64,000 nt of DNA from the NCBI RefSeq assembly GCF_000011185.1, contig NC_002689.2, forward strand, positions 310,001-374,000. The letters are read 5' to 3'. The DNA comes from Thermoplasma volcanium GSS1 (GTDB lineage: Archaea; Thermoplasmatota; Thermoplasmata; Thermoplasmatales; Thermoplasmataceae). This document shows positions 29,088 through 38,240 of the stretch, in pieces (position 1 is the first letter of the stretch; every line of letters begins with the position of its first letter). Under the pieces are notes generated by a model. It saw only the letters and a program-made list of their open reading frames with translations, was not told the DNA's origin and made no database searches. The translations under genes were made by a program, and so were the position numbers.

Positions 29088-29596
29088 ACCAGATGCAGGA
29101 AATTATCATAGACAAAGTTGTTGTCAATATAGGTGTCGGTCAGGCTGGTGACAGACTAACTAAGGCTGCCAAGGTACTAGAAATGTTAACAGGTCATAAG
29201 CCTACCCAAACACTAGCTAAGAAGAGCGTTAGAGACTTCAATATAAGAAAGAGGTTACCCATAGGAGTAAAAGTGACGCTCAGAAAGGATGACGCCGTGA
29301 ACTTCCTCAATAAAGCCCTCTATGTTAAAGACTATAAAATACCTGATTATTCCTTCGATAAACACGGCAACGCGTACTTCGGTATCTCTGATTATACGGA
29401 TTTCAAAGGAATGAAGTACGATCCAGACATTGGAATATTTGGTATGGACGTTGCCATAGTACTCAAAAGGCGTGGTGGATATAGGATAGAGAAGAGGAAA
29501 ATCGGTAAGAAGACTATCCCATCATCCATAAGGATCAAGAAGGATGAAGCGGTAGAATTCCTAGAGAAGAATTTCAAGGTTAGTGTCGTGAGGTGA
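29084..29596 (+). CDS. rpl5: Ribosomal protein uL5
   Basis: 170 residues. It binds 5S rRNA in the central protuberance. Recognisable parts are [22 protein letters not shown] near the start and the C-terminal [15 protein letters not shown]. It overlaps eS4 (ATGA). Confidence 0.96.
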   Translation: MNQMQEIIIDKVVVNIGVGQAGDRLTKAAKVLEMLTGHKPTQTLAKKSVRDFNIRKRLPIGVKVTLRKDDAVNFLNKALYVKDYKIPDYSFDKHGNAYFGISDYTDFKGMKYDPDIGIFGMDVAIVLKRRGGYRIEKRKIGKKTIPSSIRIKKDEAVEFLEKNFKVSVVR

Positions 29597-29600
29597 AATA

Positions 29601-29762
29601 ATGTCTCAAGTTAAGTTACAGCCAAAAAAGAAGTATGGGCATATTGACGGTTGTGTCAGATGCGGCAGGAAGAGGGGAATAGTAAGAAAATACGGGCTTC
29701 ACCTATGCAGGCAATGCTTTAGGGAAACTGCAAGGCAGCTAGGATTTGAGAAGTACAGCTGA
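29601..29762 (+). CDS. rps14: Ribosomal protein uS14, zinc-binding type
   Basis: 53 residues beginning [14 protein letters not shown]. The zinc ligands are CVRC and CRQC. The start lies four bases after AGGTGA. It fits the gene order uL5-uS14-uS8. Confidence 0.94.
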   Translation: MSQVKLQPKKKYGHIDGCVRCGRKRGIVRKYGLHLCRQCFRETARQLGFEKYS

Positions 29763-29771
29763 GGTGTGTTG

Positions 29772-30161
29772 ATGAGAAATGATACACTTAATGATGTTAT
29801 AAATTCGATAAAGAATGCAAGCAGGTTAGGTAGAAGAGAAATAATAGCAGAACCAGCCGCGAAGCTAATTGGAAAAGTACTTAAGGTAATGCAAGACTAC
29901 AACTATATAAAAAGCTTCGAAGTGATAGATGAGAGCAGGGGAGGAAAGTTCAAAATAGTGCTTAATACGACGATCAATAACTGCGGAGTTATAAAGCCAA
30001 GATTTCCTGTCAAGAATGAAAACCTTGAGAAATACGAATCAAGATATCTACCTGCTGAGGACTTTGGTATACTCATCCTCACTACAACAAAGGGCGTGAT
30101 GAGTAACATAGAGGCAAGAAAACTAGGTATAGGCGGCAAGCTTCTAGCCTATGTATACTAA
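29772..30161 (+). CDS. rps8: Ribosomal protein uS8
   Basis: 129 residues (NDTLNDVINSIKNASRLGRRE at the start). It binds helix 21 of 16S rRNA. Its C-terminus is GILILTTTKGVMSNIEARKLGIGGKLL. In-frame GTG and TTG codons lie just upstream; AGGTG at 29762-29766 favours the ATG at 29772. Confidence 0.96.
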   Translation: MRNDTLNDVINSIKNASRLGRREIIAEPAAKLIGKVLKVMQDYNYIKSFEVIDESRGGKFKIVLNTTINNCGVIKPRFPVKNENLEKYESRYLPAEDFGILILTTTKGVMSNIEARKLGIGGKLLAYVY

Positions 30162-30174
30162 GAGGTGTAAATAA

Positions 30175-30711
30175 ATGATAAAATGGGAAGAGGCATCTGT
30201 CATTGAAATCCCGAAAGACGTGAAGGTAGGGCTCTCTGGCACAATGCTTTCCATGACGTTCGGCAATAAAAAGTTAGAAAAGAAATTCGCCGACAACTAT
30301 GTCAGGTTATTGGTAGAGGATAACAAAATCAAGATAGTTAAGAGCAAAAATAACTCAAGGGAGAGAGGCATAGTAGGCACATGGGCATCAGAGATCAGCA
30401 ATATGGTAAAGGGCCTTAAAGAAGGTTTTCAGTATGAGATGAAAATCGACTATTCGCATTTTCCGATGAGAGTGTCTGTTAAAGGAAAGACTGTCGTTAT
30501 AGAAAATTTCTTCGGGGAACGTTCGCCTAGGACTGCAGAGATAGTTGGCGAAACTCAAGTTTCAGTTAAAGGAGACAGATTATTCCTCAATGGTCCATCA
30601 AAAAAAGACGTCGGCGAAACAGCAGCAAACATAGAAAGAGCAACTATCATTAAAGGCTTCGATCCAAGGGTATTCCAGGATGGTATATATTTAATATCGA
30701 AGGGTGAGTAA
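30175..30711 (+). CDS. rpl6: Ribosomal protein uL6
   Basis: 178 residues with the typical duplicated fold and the motif [23 protein letters not shown] at the C-terminus. It starts after GAGGTGTAAATAA. It overlaps the upstream in-frame extension of eL32. Confidence 0.96.
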   Translation: MIKWEEASVIEIPKDVKVGLSGTMLSMTFGNKKLEKKFADNYVRLLVEDNKIKIVKSKNNSRERGIVGTWASEISNMVKGLKEGFQYEMKIDYSHFPMRVSVKGKTVVIENFFGERSPRTAEIVGETQVSVKGDRLFLNGPSKKDVGETAANIERATIIKGFDPRVFQDGIYLISKGE

Positions 30712-30712
30712 A

Positions 30713-31099
30713 ATGAACAGAGCGCTTGACGATGAAGTTAGAAGGTTACTAAAAATCAAAAATTATATGGCGAGGAAGCGTGTAGAATTTCACAGGCAAG
30801 AGTGGTTTAGGTACAAAAAATTAGGCGATGCCTGGAGAAAGCCAAGAGGCAAGCATTCAAAGCTTAGAGAACACCTAAGCAGGAGGCCCCCAATTGTGGA
30901 TGCAGGGTTTAGATCACCTGCAAAGGTAAGAGGAATGCACCCTTCAGGTTATTACGAAGTACTTGTATATAACTTAAAGGATATCGAAAATATTGATCCA
31001 AAGATACAGGCCGCAAGGATAGCCTCTTCTGTTGGTTCGAGGAAGAGGGAAGAGATCGCCAAGAGATGCGCTGAGCTTAATATAAAGGTGTTAAATTAG
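30713..31099 (+). CDS. rpl32e: Ribosomal protein eL32
   Basis: 128 residues with the core [21 protein letters not shown]. The frame begins at GTG 30704, but GGGTGA before the ATG at 30713 supports the shorter start. Archaea-specific spc-operon gene order eL32-eL19-uL18. Confidence 0.94.
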   Translation: MNRALDDEVRRLLKIKNYMARKRVEFHRQEWFRYKKLGDAWRKPRGKHSKLREHLSRRPPIVDAGFRSPAKVRGMHPSGYYEVLVYNLKDIENIDPKIQAARIASSVGSRKREEIAKRCAELNIKVLN

Positions 31100-31108
31100 G
31101 TGGTATAA

Positions 31109-31558
31109 ATGAGAGCAGAGACTGTTAAAAGGATAGTATCCGACTTAAAGGGTGTCGGTACTTCAAGGGTTTATATTGATACGAATAAACTGGATAAGAT
31201 AGATGAAGCAGCCACAAGATCCGATATTCTAGCGCTCATTGAACAGGATGTTGTCAAAATAAAGCAGAAAAAAGGCATCTCTAACGGTCGTTTGAAGAAA
31301 AGGATAAAGCAGCTTTCGAAGGATAGGAGACGCGGCCCTGGCTCTCTAAGAGGTACAAGGAACGCGCGATACAAGAGAAAGGAACGCTGGATCGATACTA
31401 TAAGGGCATTGAGGGATGAACTAAGGAAGCTTAAAAAAGATGGGAAGATAGACCCTGCAGTATATAGGAAATATTATCGTATAATAAAGAGTGGAAGCAT
31501 AAAGTCAAGGGCTCAACTCGTATCCCATATAAAGTCGGCTGGTTTGCTTAAAGAGTGA
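31109..31558 (+). CDS. rpl19e: Ribosomal protein eL19
   Basis: 149 basic residues with the signature RRGPGSLRGTRNARYKRKERW (split here from DRRRG) and a long C-terminal helix that bridges to the small subunit. Confidence 0.95.
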   Translation: MRAETVKRIVSDLKGVGTSRVYIDTNKLDKIDEAATRSDILALIEQDVVKIKQKKGISNGRLKKRIKQLSKDRRRGPGSLRGTRNARYKRKERWIDTIRALRDELRKLKKDGKIDPAVYRKYYRIIKSGSIKSRAQLVSHIKSAGLLKE

Positions 31559-31563
31559 TTGGC

Positions 31564-32046
31564 ATGGCATTCAAAAGGAAGGTATTGGGTAAGACTGATT
31601 ATGGTAGGAGGCTTAGACTCCTTAAATCAAAAGATAGGAGGTTCATAGTAAGGATCACCAACAAAGGCATCATAGCTCAGATAGCGGAGTACTCAGTAAA
31701 TGGAGATCGAATATTAGCTACAATTACCGACAAGGCGCTATCTAAGTATGGTATAGAATTACGTGGAAACAATCTCCAGATCTGTTATCTTGTAGGTTAT
31801 GCGGCTGGAGTCGAAGCTCAAAAAGCAGGTGTAGAGACAGCCGTATTAGACATAGGCCGCAAGAAATTTAGAAAGGGTGGCAGGATAGCTGCGTGCCTTA
31901 AAGGCATAACGGATTCTGGTGTAGATATCCCACACGGCGAAGACGTGTTTCCTGATAAGAAGAGGCTTAACGGTTCACATTTAAAGAATCCTGTTAAGTT
32001 AAATGAAGCTGTAAAGAACTTTAAGAAGCTGGAGGAGAAAGCATGA
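31564..32046 (+). CDS. rpl18: Ribosomal protein uL18
   Basis: 160 residues. It binds 5S rRNA with uL5. Visible motifs are RKVLGKTDYGRRLRLLKS and VDIPHGEDVFP. A GTG at 31555 overlapping the eL19 stop is also in frame; ATG 31564 is preferred. It overlaps uS5 (ATGA). Confidence 0.95.
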   Translation: MAFKRKVLGKTDYGRRLRLLKSKDRRFIVRITNKGIIAQIAEYSVNGDRILATITDKALSKYGIELRGNNLQICYLVGYAAGVEAQKAGVETAVLDIGRKKFRKGGRIAACLKGITDSGVDIPHGEDVFPDKKRLNGSHLKNPVKLNEAVKNFKKLEEKA

Positions 32047-32708
32047 GTGATGAATGGACACCGAGAACTCAACTTGGTAAACTCGTTGCGTCTGGGCAGA
32101 TAAAAACTATATCCGAAGCGCTTAAAACAAAACTTCCATTGAAGGAATATGAGATAGTAGATTATTTGCTGCCAAACATTAAGGACGAGGTTATAGATAT
32201 AAAAAGAGCACAGAGGATGACAGACAGTGGTAGGAGAATGACCTATTCGATAACTGTAGTTGTGGGAAACGAAGACGGCTACATTGGGCTAGGCATAGGC
32301 AGATCAAAGGAGGCAGCACCTGCCATTAGAAAGGCACTGATAAACGCAAAGCTCAATATAATGGAAATAAGGAGAGGCTGTGGTTCCTGGGAATGTGGTT
32401 GTGGAAGAGCACACACCCTTCCATTTCTGGTTGAGGGAAAATCCGGATCCGTAAGGATCACTTTAAAGCCGGCGCCAAGAGGAGTTGGACTAGCAGTTGG
32501 AAACGTCGCAAAGATTATACTAAGGATGGCAGGAATTGAAGATGCGTGGGGATTCGCAGCAGGTCATACAAAGACCACAGTCAATTATGCTCTCGCTGTG
32601 TATAACGCGCTAAAGGAAACTGCAAAGGTAAGGATTAATCCTGGAATCGTACTCTCGACACCAATTTATTCGGGGAGTGTTATAAATGTTAGCGGTCATA
32701 CGGATTAG
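32043..32708 (+). CDS. rps5: Ribosomal protein uS5
   Basis: 221 residues with the double-stranded-RNA-binding fold (GNEDGYIGLGIGRSKEAAPA), which is important for decoding fidelity, and an archaeal Cys-rich loop GCGSWECGCGRAHTLPF. It overlaps uL30 by 23 nt. Confidence 0.96.
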   Translation: MSDEWTPRTQLGKLVASGQIKTISEALKTKLPLKEYEIVDYLLPNIKDEVIDIKRAQRMTDSGRRMTYSITVVVGNEDGYIGLGIGRSKEAAPAIRKALINAKLNIMEIRRGCGSWECGCGRAHTLPFLVEGKSGSVRITLKPAPRGVGLAVGNVAKIILRMAGIEDAWGFAAGHTKTTVNYALAVYNALKETAKVRINPGIVLSTPIYSGSVINVSGHTD

Positions 32709-33183
32709 GGGTAGAACAGGTATAAAGCAAGATATAGAGGATACTGCGCACCTCTTAAGACTGAACAGGATAAATCATCTAGTTCTTCTCCAGGAAGATG
32801 CAGTTACTAAAGGTATGCTTCAGAAGGTAAAAGATTACGTAACTTGGGGCGAGATAGACGTCGATACCCTGGAGGTCTTGCTCAAGAACAGGTGTTTGTT
32901 CAAAGGAAGAAGAAAGCTTACAGAAGAAGAGTTAAAAGATGTAACTGGTTTTGGATCTTACAGGGATCTCGCAAAGGCTTTGGTTGACGGAAAGATAAAG
33001 TTTAGTGAAATTAACGATGTAGTGCCGGTGATAAGGTTAAATCCTCCTTACAAAGGTTATGAAGCAATAAAGACTTCTTACCGCAATGGAGGCTCAGCCG
33101 GTTACAGAGGCAAAGACATAAACAACCTCATTAGAAGGATGATAATACCGGGGGTAGATCTTAATGGTCAGAGAGAGAACTAA
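32686..33183 (+). CDS. rpl30: Ribosomal protein uL30
   Basis: 165 residues, the long archaeal form (bacterial forms are about 60), starting MLAVIRIRGRTG. It starts inside rps5 behind GGGGAGTG and overlaps uL15 by 20 nt at its end. Confidence 0.95.
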   Translation: MLAVIRIRGRTGIKQDIEDTAHLLRLNRINHLVLLQEDAVTKGMLQKVKDYVTWGEIDVDTLEVLLKNRCLFKGRRKLTEEELKDVTGFGSYRDLAKALVDGKIKFSEINDVVPVIRLNPPYKGYEAIKTSYRNGGSAGYRGKDINNLIRRMIIPGVDLNGQREN

Positions 33184-33601
33184 GAAACTTAGGGGTGGCC
33201 ATTATGGCCGAGGAATGAAAGCTGGAAGAGGCAAAGGAAAGAAAGGAGGAAGAGGAAATGCTGGCATGGGCAAGCATAAATGGATATGGATGGTAAAGTA
33301 TGACCCGCTCCACTTTGGCGGCAAGGGATTTACAAGCCATCATCTCTCAACTCCTGATGTTCCTATAAACCTAGGTGAACTGGAAAATATATTCGAAAAT
33401 TTAAAAGCAGATGGTTTCGTTAGGGAAGAAAACGGTGAAACAGTGGTAGACTTAAAAGCAGCTGGATATGACAAACTGCTAGGTTCCGGAAATTTCAGTG
33501 TTAAGTCGAGGATAATAATAGATAAGGCAACCGAAAAAGCAATAAGCAAGCTTTCAGCTATAGGCTCAAAGATCGAAAATGTCGGAAATACAGCGGAATA
33601 A
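33164..33601 (+). CDS. rpl15: Ribosomal protein uL15
   Basis: 145 residues with a Gly/Arg/Lys-rich N-terminal arm (TKKLRGGHYGRGMKAGRGKGK) and the globular C-terminus. It is the last ribosomal protein before secY, as in most archaea. It overlaps secY by 23 nt. Confidence 0.95.
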   Translation: MVRERTKKLRGGHYGRGMKAGRGKGKKGGRGNAGMGKHKWIWMVKYDPLHFGGKGFTSHHLSTPDVPINLGELENIFENLKADGFVREENGETVVDLKAAGYDKLLGSGNFSVKSRIIIDKATEKAISKLSAIGSKIENVGNTAE

Positions 33602-35339
33602 CTCGGTAGCGTTTCCTATATTCATATTTTACGTCATAATTGTGGTGGCGTTTTGGTACTTTGGCCATCTTGGTTATGTGAAGCTAGCGATAGCTTCGTT
33701 ACTTGTTGCTCCACTTTTCTATATAACGTATCTAGTTGCTAGCTACGCAGGCCCAAAGAAAAGTAAACTTTATGGCCTTGAAAATCTAACTGCAAAACTG
33801 CCGGCTGTTAAGAAGGCTAAGGGTCACGTAGAATTCAAGTATAAGATGTTGTGGACTGCCGTCATAGTAATATTGTATTTTGCACTTAGCAATATATACA
33901 TATATGGTCTTAACACTGCAAAAACCATAGATGTATTTGCATCCTTCAGGGAAATCTTTGCAGGTGCATCCGGGTCCTTAATGGATCTAGGTATAGGCCC
34001 AATTGTAACTGCAAGCATAGTTATGCAGCTCTTTGTTGGAGCTAAGATATTTAACCTTGATCTGCAAAACTCTGAGGACAAGGCTATATATCAGGGAGTA
34101 CAGAAGTTATTAGTAATAATAATGATATTCGTTGAAGCTATCCCACAGGCGTTTGGATACCTTGTGCCAGATACTAAGTTCGTTAATTCAATAAATAGTG
34201 TTCTGCCAGGTTACGGTGAATTTCTCGCACAAACTACTATAATAATGCAGCTTTTCTTTGGTTCTTATCTTGTCTTTCTTATGGATGAAGTCGTATCAAA
34301 GTATGGCATTGGTTCTGGTATATCACTTTTCATAGCTGCAGATGTATCTGAGCAGTTGTTTATAGGTGCATTTAACTGGCAGGCCCTAAACAATGCTCTC
34401 ACGTACTCGCTTAAGAATCCGCCTGCGGGTGCTTTCCCGAAGATGTTTTACATAATAATGCACTCATCGTCAGCTTATCTTCTTACGAATGGTGTTGTGC
34501 AGATACTGTTTGCACCGCCAAATCCAATGATAGCTGTATTAGGTACGTTGTTAATATTCTTCCTGGTAGCATACTTCCAGAGCAGCAAAATAGAACTTCC
34601 GATAGCTCATGAGAGGGTAAGGGGTGCTAGAGGAAGGTACCCTCTTCAGCTTCTATATGCGTCAAACATACCAGTTATACTGGCGACAGCATTGCTTGCA
34701 AATGTCTCAATGTGGACGCTTCTTTTTTGGAGCAGCCCGGTCCTTAGCAAGGTTCCGTTGCTGGGCCATAATAAGTTTCTTGGATCTTATCCAAGCGCAG
34801 CGCAGGCAGCTGCTTTAAATATTTCTTCAACAACTCCTACTGGTGGGCTTGCATATTATCTGTTTTCGCCAAACGGTTTATCTGATTGGCTTTTCCCGAT
34901 TCTGCAGCCTTCGGCTTATCAAAATATATTGCTTGGCCATACCCCTATTGAAGAGGCCATACACATCATAGTGTTTACAGCTTTCATGGTTGGCTTCAGC
35001 GTGTTGTTTGCCATATTTTGGATTGAAACTACAAATATGGGAGCTTCAGCAGTAGCGAAGCAGATACAATCTAGCGGTATGCAGATACCAGGTTTTAGGA
35101 GAGATCCTAGGGTTATGGAACGTGTGTTGAAGAAGTACATACCAGCCATAACTATATTTAGCGGTGCGGCAGTTGGCCTTTTAGCCGCAGGTGCAAATCT
35201 CATCGGTACCGTAGGTGATACGAGCGGTACTGGGCTTCTACTTGCCGTAGGTATAATAATACAGTTCTACGAGGCTATGGGACGCGAGCAACTGATGGAG
35301 ATGCATCCTGTTATAAGGCAGTTCTTTGTAGGTGGTTAA
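33579..35339 (+). CDS. secY: Preprotein translocase SecY with N-terminal membrane extension
   Basis: 586 residues, the channel-forming Sec61-alpha subunit. Hallmarks are LGIGPIVTASIVMQLFVG, VSKYGIGSGISLFIAADVS and PIAHERVRGARGRYPLQLLYASNIP. Compared with typical archaeal SecY of about 440-490 residues, it has an extra N-terminal region of about 62 residues with two predicted membrane spans before the usual plug and TM1 region, and longer external loops. Its start lies 23 nt inside rpl15. Confidence 0.95.
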   Translation: MSEIQRNNSVAFPIFIFYVIIVVAFWYFGHLGYVKLAIASLLVAPLFYITYLVASYAGPKKSKLYGLENLTAKLPAVKKAKGHVEFKYKMLWTAVIVILYFALSNIYIYGLNTAKTIDVFASFREIFAGASGSLMDLGIGPIVTASIVMQLFVGAKIFNLDLQNSEDKAIYQGVQKLLVIIMIFVEAIPQAFGYLVPDTKFVNSINSVLPGYGEFLAQTTIIMQLFFGSYLVFLMDEVVSKYGIGSGISLFIAADVSEQLFIGAFNWQALNNALTYSLKNPPAGAFPKMFYIIMHSSSAYLLTNGVVQILFAPPNPMIAVLGTLLIFFLVAYFQSSKIELPIAHERVRGARGRYPLQLLYASNIPVILATALLANVSMWTLLFWSSPVLSKVPLLGHNKFLGSYPSAAQAAALNISSTTPTGGLAYYLFSPNGLSDWLFPILQPSAYQNILLGHTPIEEAIHIIVFTAFMVGFSVLFAIFWIETTNMGASAVAKQIQSSGMQIPGFRRDPRVMERVLKKYIPAITIFSGAAVGLLAAGANLIGTVGDTSGTGLLLAVGIIIQFYEAMGREQLMEMHPVIRQFFVGG

Positions 35340-35885
35340 ATGCGTTCAGTCATTACTGGTGTAGCAGGTGTCGGTAAGACCACTGTTCTCGACATAGTAG
35401 CCAGAGAGAGTGGGATACCGGTTGTCAATTACGGTACCCTCATGTTTGAGGTTGCAAAGAGGCGTGGCCTAGTAGAGAACAGAGACCAAATAAGGAAGCT
35501 CTCAAGAGAAACTCAAGTTGATCTTCAAAAACTTGCAGGTGAAGAGATTGGGAAAATGGAAAACGCGATAGTCGACACACACATGTCCATAAAGACACCG
35601 TTTGGATATCTACCAGGTCTACCGGAGTGGGTCCTCAGATCTATAAATGCTTCCGTATTTGTAATAATAGAGGCTGATCCAGCTATAATCAAAAGGAGGA
35701 GAGACAACGATCCCACTAGGGCCAGGGATGACGAAGGCGTAGACAGTATACGCGAACATCAGGAGATGAACCGATACTTTGCAGCAGCCTACTCAATATT
35801 CAGCGGCGCCACGGTAAAGATTGTTAAAAATGAAGAGGGGAAACCCGAACAGGCCGCAGATGAAATCGTGAGGGTGATAAAATGA
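35340..35885 (+). CDS. adkA: Archaeal adenylate kinase
   Basis: 181 residues of the archaeal AdkA type. The P-loop is GVAGVGKTT. The NMP-binding part includes NYGTLMFEVAKRRG and IVDTHMSIKTPFGYLPGLP. It begins directly after the secY stop and overlaps the DUF106 gene (ATGA). The secY-adkA-DUF106-cmk order is common in Euryarchaeota. Confidence 0.94.
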   Translation: MRSVITGVAGVGKTTVLDIVARESGIPVVNYGTLMFEVAKRRGLVENRDQIRKLSRETQVDLQKLAGEEIGKMENAIVDTHMSIKTPFGYLPGLPEWVLRSINASVFVIIEADPAIIKRRRDNDPTRARDDEGVDSIREHQEMNRYFAAAYSIFSGATVKIVKNEEGKPEQAADEIVRVIK

Positions 35886-36559
35886 CAGAAACCTACAATA
35901 AAGAACAGCAGGAAGCGATGAAGAAAATGATGAGCTTCCAGATGCTTTACATGCTAATTATGCTGGGATCTTTATTCATCGTTATAACGCCTTCTTCCCG
36001 TGATGCTGTGGGGAACTTGTTGAACGTAGTGTTGATCCCGACCATAGGTTTTGGTTACCGCTATCCACTGTTAAGCATAATACTTACCGGCGTTATAATA
36101 GGAGTTATCCTATCCATCCCAAGGTACTTTTTTACCGACTGGGTAAAGATGGGTAAGATGCAGAACACAATGAAAGCTTTCAATGAGGCCATAAGGGCTG
36201 CCTACAGAGAACGTGATATGAAGAAGATAAACAAGCTCAACAGCATGAGGATGCAGATGTCTATGGATCAGTACCAGCTCTCAATGAATACAATGAAGCC
36301 GCTGCTTGTCATAAGCGTACTTACTATCCTATTCTATGCATGGCTATTCGTCTTTGTCGGCAAGATTCCGTACAACTACATTGCTTTTCCATGGGATTTT
36401 AATATAAACATATCAACCGCCCACTTCTGGATAATGCCATACTGGATATTCATGTACTTCCTTACCGAAATTGTGGTTTCATACTTCATAACGATGATCA
36501 TGAAATACATAGACTTCACGCTTAGGCTCAGAAGGATAAGCAGGGAAACATCGTCATGA
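35882..36559 (+). CDS. DUF106 membrane insertase-like protein (EMC3/YidC superfamily)
   Basis: 225 residues. An N-terminal span is followed by an amphipathic helix pair rich in Met (MRMQMSMDQYQLSMNTMKP) and two or three further spans. The family is related to EMC3, TMCO1 and YidC. It is probably a Sec-associated membrane protein insertase; its position right after secY supports that. Not yet assigned in Thermoplasma. Confidence 0.85.
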   Translation: MTETYNKEQQEAMKKMMSFQMLYMLIMLGSLFIVITPSSRDAVGNLLNVVLIPTIGFGYRYPLLSIILTGVIIGVILSIPRYFFTDWVKMGKMQNTMKAFNEAIRAAYRERDMKKINKLNSMRMQMSMDQYQLSMNTMKPLLVISVLTILFYAWLFVFVGKIPYNYIAFPWDFNINISTAHFWIMPYWIFMYFLTEIVVSYFITMIMKYIDFTLRLRRISRETSS

Positions 36560-37128
36560 GAATAACGATAGCTGGCAAGATAGGTAGTGGCAAATCAACC
36601 GTCAGTCAAGAAATATCAAAGATAACAGGTTATTCTGTATACTCATCCGGCACATTTTTTAGGGAATCTGCTAAGAAAATGGGGATGAGTATAGAGGATT
36701 TCAATAGATATGCTGAGACGCATCCTGAAGCGGACTATGCAACTGATGGGATGCAAAAAGATTTTATGGAAACTCACGACAACATAATAGTTGAAGGTCG
36801 GCTTGCCGGCTGGATATGCAAGATCTATTCAATATCAGCGTTTAAGGTATTTCTTTACGCAACAAGATATACAAGGCTCGTGAGATTTTCCAACCGTGAA
36901 GGCATTGAAATAGACGAAGCAGCCAAACTTCTTGATGAGCGAGAAATTTCAGAGAAGAAGAGGTACTTGGATCTATATGGCATAGATATAGATGATCTTT
37001 CGATATATGATATAGTTGTGAACACGGAATTTATGAAGCCTGAAGAAGTAGCTGTTTTAGTGCTTAATAGGATCGACGAGATGTCACGCAAGGAAGTATA
37101 TACACCTCGCATATTGAAAGGAATGTGA
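36556..37128 (+). CDS. cmk: Archaeal cytidylate kinase
   Basis: 190 residues. The P-loop is AGKIGSGKST near the start, followed by YSVYSSGTFFRESAKKMG and IIVEGRLAGW. It phosphorylates CMP/dCMP. It overlaps the DUF106 gene (ATGA) and closes that part of the operon. Confidence 0.93.
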   Translation: MRITIAGKIGSGKSTVSQEISKITGYSVYSSGTFFRESAKKMGMSIEDFNRYAETHPEADYATDGMQKDFMETHDNIIVEGRLAGWICKIYSISAFKVFLYATRYTRLVRFSNREGIEIDEAAKLLDEREISEKKRYLDLYGIDIDDLSIYDIVVNTEFMKPEEVAVLVLNRIDEMSRKEVYTPRILKGM

Positions 37129-37178
37129 ATAAAGTATCTTGCTTTAAATATTTTCTTAGCATTGGAGTTTGATACAGG

Positions 37179-38240
37179 TTGATTGAAGAAATCCAAAAAT
37201 TAAACGGCTTCATAGTTATAGACAAGCCGCAGGGTCCAACGAGCCATCAGGTAGACTATTGGGTAAGGCAGATCCTAGGCACAGAAAAGGTCGGTCACAT
37301 TGGTACCTTGGATCCAAATGTGACTGGTGTTCTAGTTATGGCCATAGGCAAAGCAGTTAGATTAATTGATGTTGTACATGAGAAACCAAAGGAATACGTA
37401 GGTGTAATGAGGTTTCATAGCGATATATCTGAGGAAGAGGTAAGAGAGGTATTCAGGAAATTTACCACAAGGATATATCAGCTTCCGCCTGTTAGGAGCG
37501 CGGTATCCAGGAAGGTCAGAATTAAAACAATATACGAACTGGATATGATTGAAAAAAAGGATAAGATCGTACTATTTCATGTAAAATGCGAGTCTGGGAC
37601 CTATATACGAACTTTATGCACAGATATAGGCTACGTATCAGGAAAGGGAGGCCAGATGGTTGATCTGAGACGAATAAGCACTGGCCCATTTAAGGAAGAT
37701 ATAGCAATAACCCTTCAGGATCTGCAGGCTTACGTAGATCTCGCCAAGGAAGGGAAGGATGAATTATTCCGATCGCACTTCCTAGACATGACCTATGCTT
37801 TTATAGATTACCCTAAGATAGTTGCAAAGAAAAGTGCCGTTGAAAACATAGCACATGGATCGGATCTTTACGTGGGCGGTGTTAAGCTCATAGATGGCAA
37901 TTTCCAAAAAGGCGATAGGGTTTGCGTTTTATCCGAAGACAACGAACTCCTGGGAACAGGAATAGCTAGATGTGATTCCAGCAATCTCTTTATGAAGGTT
38001 GTAGATTTCGATCACATATTTGTGGAGGCAAAACATGGAAAAGGCGATGTGGTACGGGATAGGGAAAAGGATGTACAAAGACCTGGACAGCAGGTACATA
38101 GAAATATTCGAGATGCTGCGCATGGGCCGGACTCCAGAACTGGACGGGGAAGGAAAGAAACCGGACCTCAGATCGCTCCTAATCGAGTACGGAAATTACA
38201 GAATAAAACAGGAGTTCACAGAAGACCAGGCAGCCATTAA
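37179..38240 (+). CDS. cbf5: Cbf5/TruB-type rRNA/tRNA pseudouridine synthase with long out-of-frame C-terminal overlap
   Basis: 353 residues. Cbf5 is the catalytic subunit of H/ACA RNPs and also makes Psi55 in tRNA. The catalytic Asp is D45 in IGTLDPNVTGVL, and the PUA domain runs from about IDYPKIVAKKSAV to about DHIFVEAKHG. The last 68 residues (286-353) are a basic Arg/Gly/Gln-rich tail wholly overlapping nop5 in another frame. The usual archaeal N-terminal extension is absent. The start is TTG; TTTAAATATT near 37144-37153 suggests a leaderless transcript. Confidence 0.92.
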   Translation: MIEEIQKLNGFIVIDKPQGPTSHQVDYWVRQILGTEKVGHIGTLDPNVTGVLVMAIGKAVRLIDVVHEKPKEYVGVMRFHSDISEEEVREVFRKFTTRIYQLPPVRSAVSRKVRIKTIYELDMIEKKDKIVLFHVKCESGTYIRTLCTDIGYVSGKGGQMVDLRRISTGPFKEDIAITLQDLQAYVDLAKEGKDELFRSHFLDMTYAFIDYPKIVAKKSAVENIAHGSDLYVGGVKLIDGNFQKGDRVCVLSEDNELLGTGIARCDSSNLFMKVVDFDHIFVEAKHGKGDVVRDREKDVQRPGQQVHRNIRDAAHGPDSRTGRGRKETGPQIAPNRVRKLQNKTGVHRRPGSH

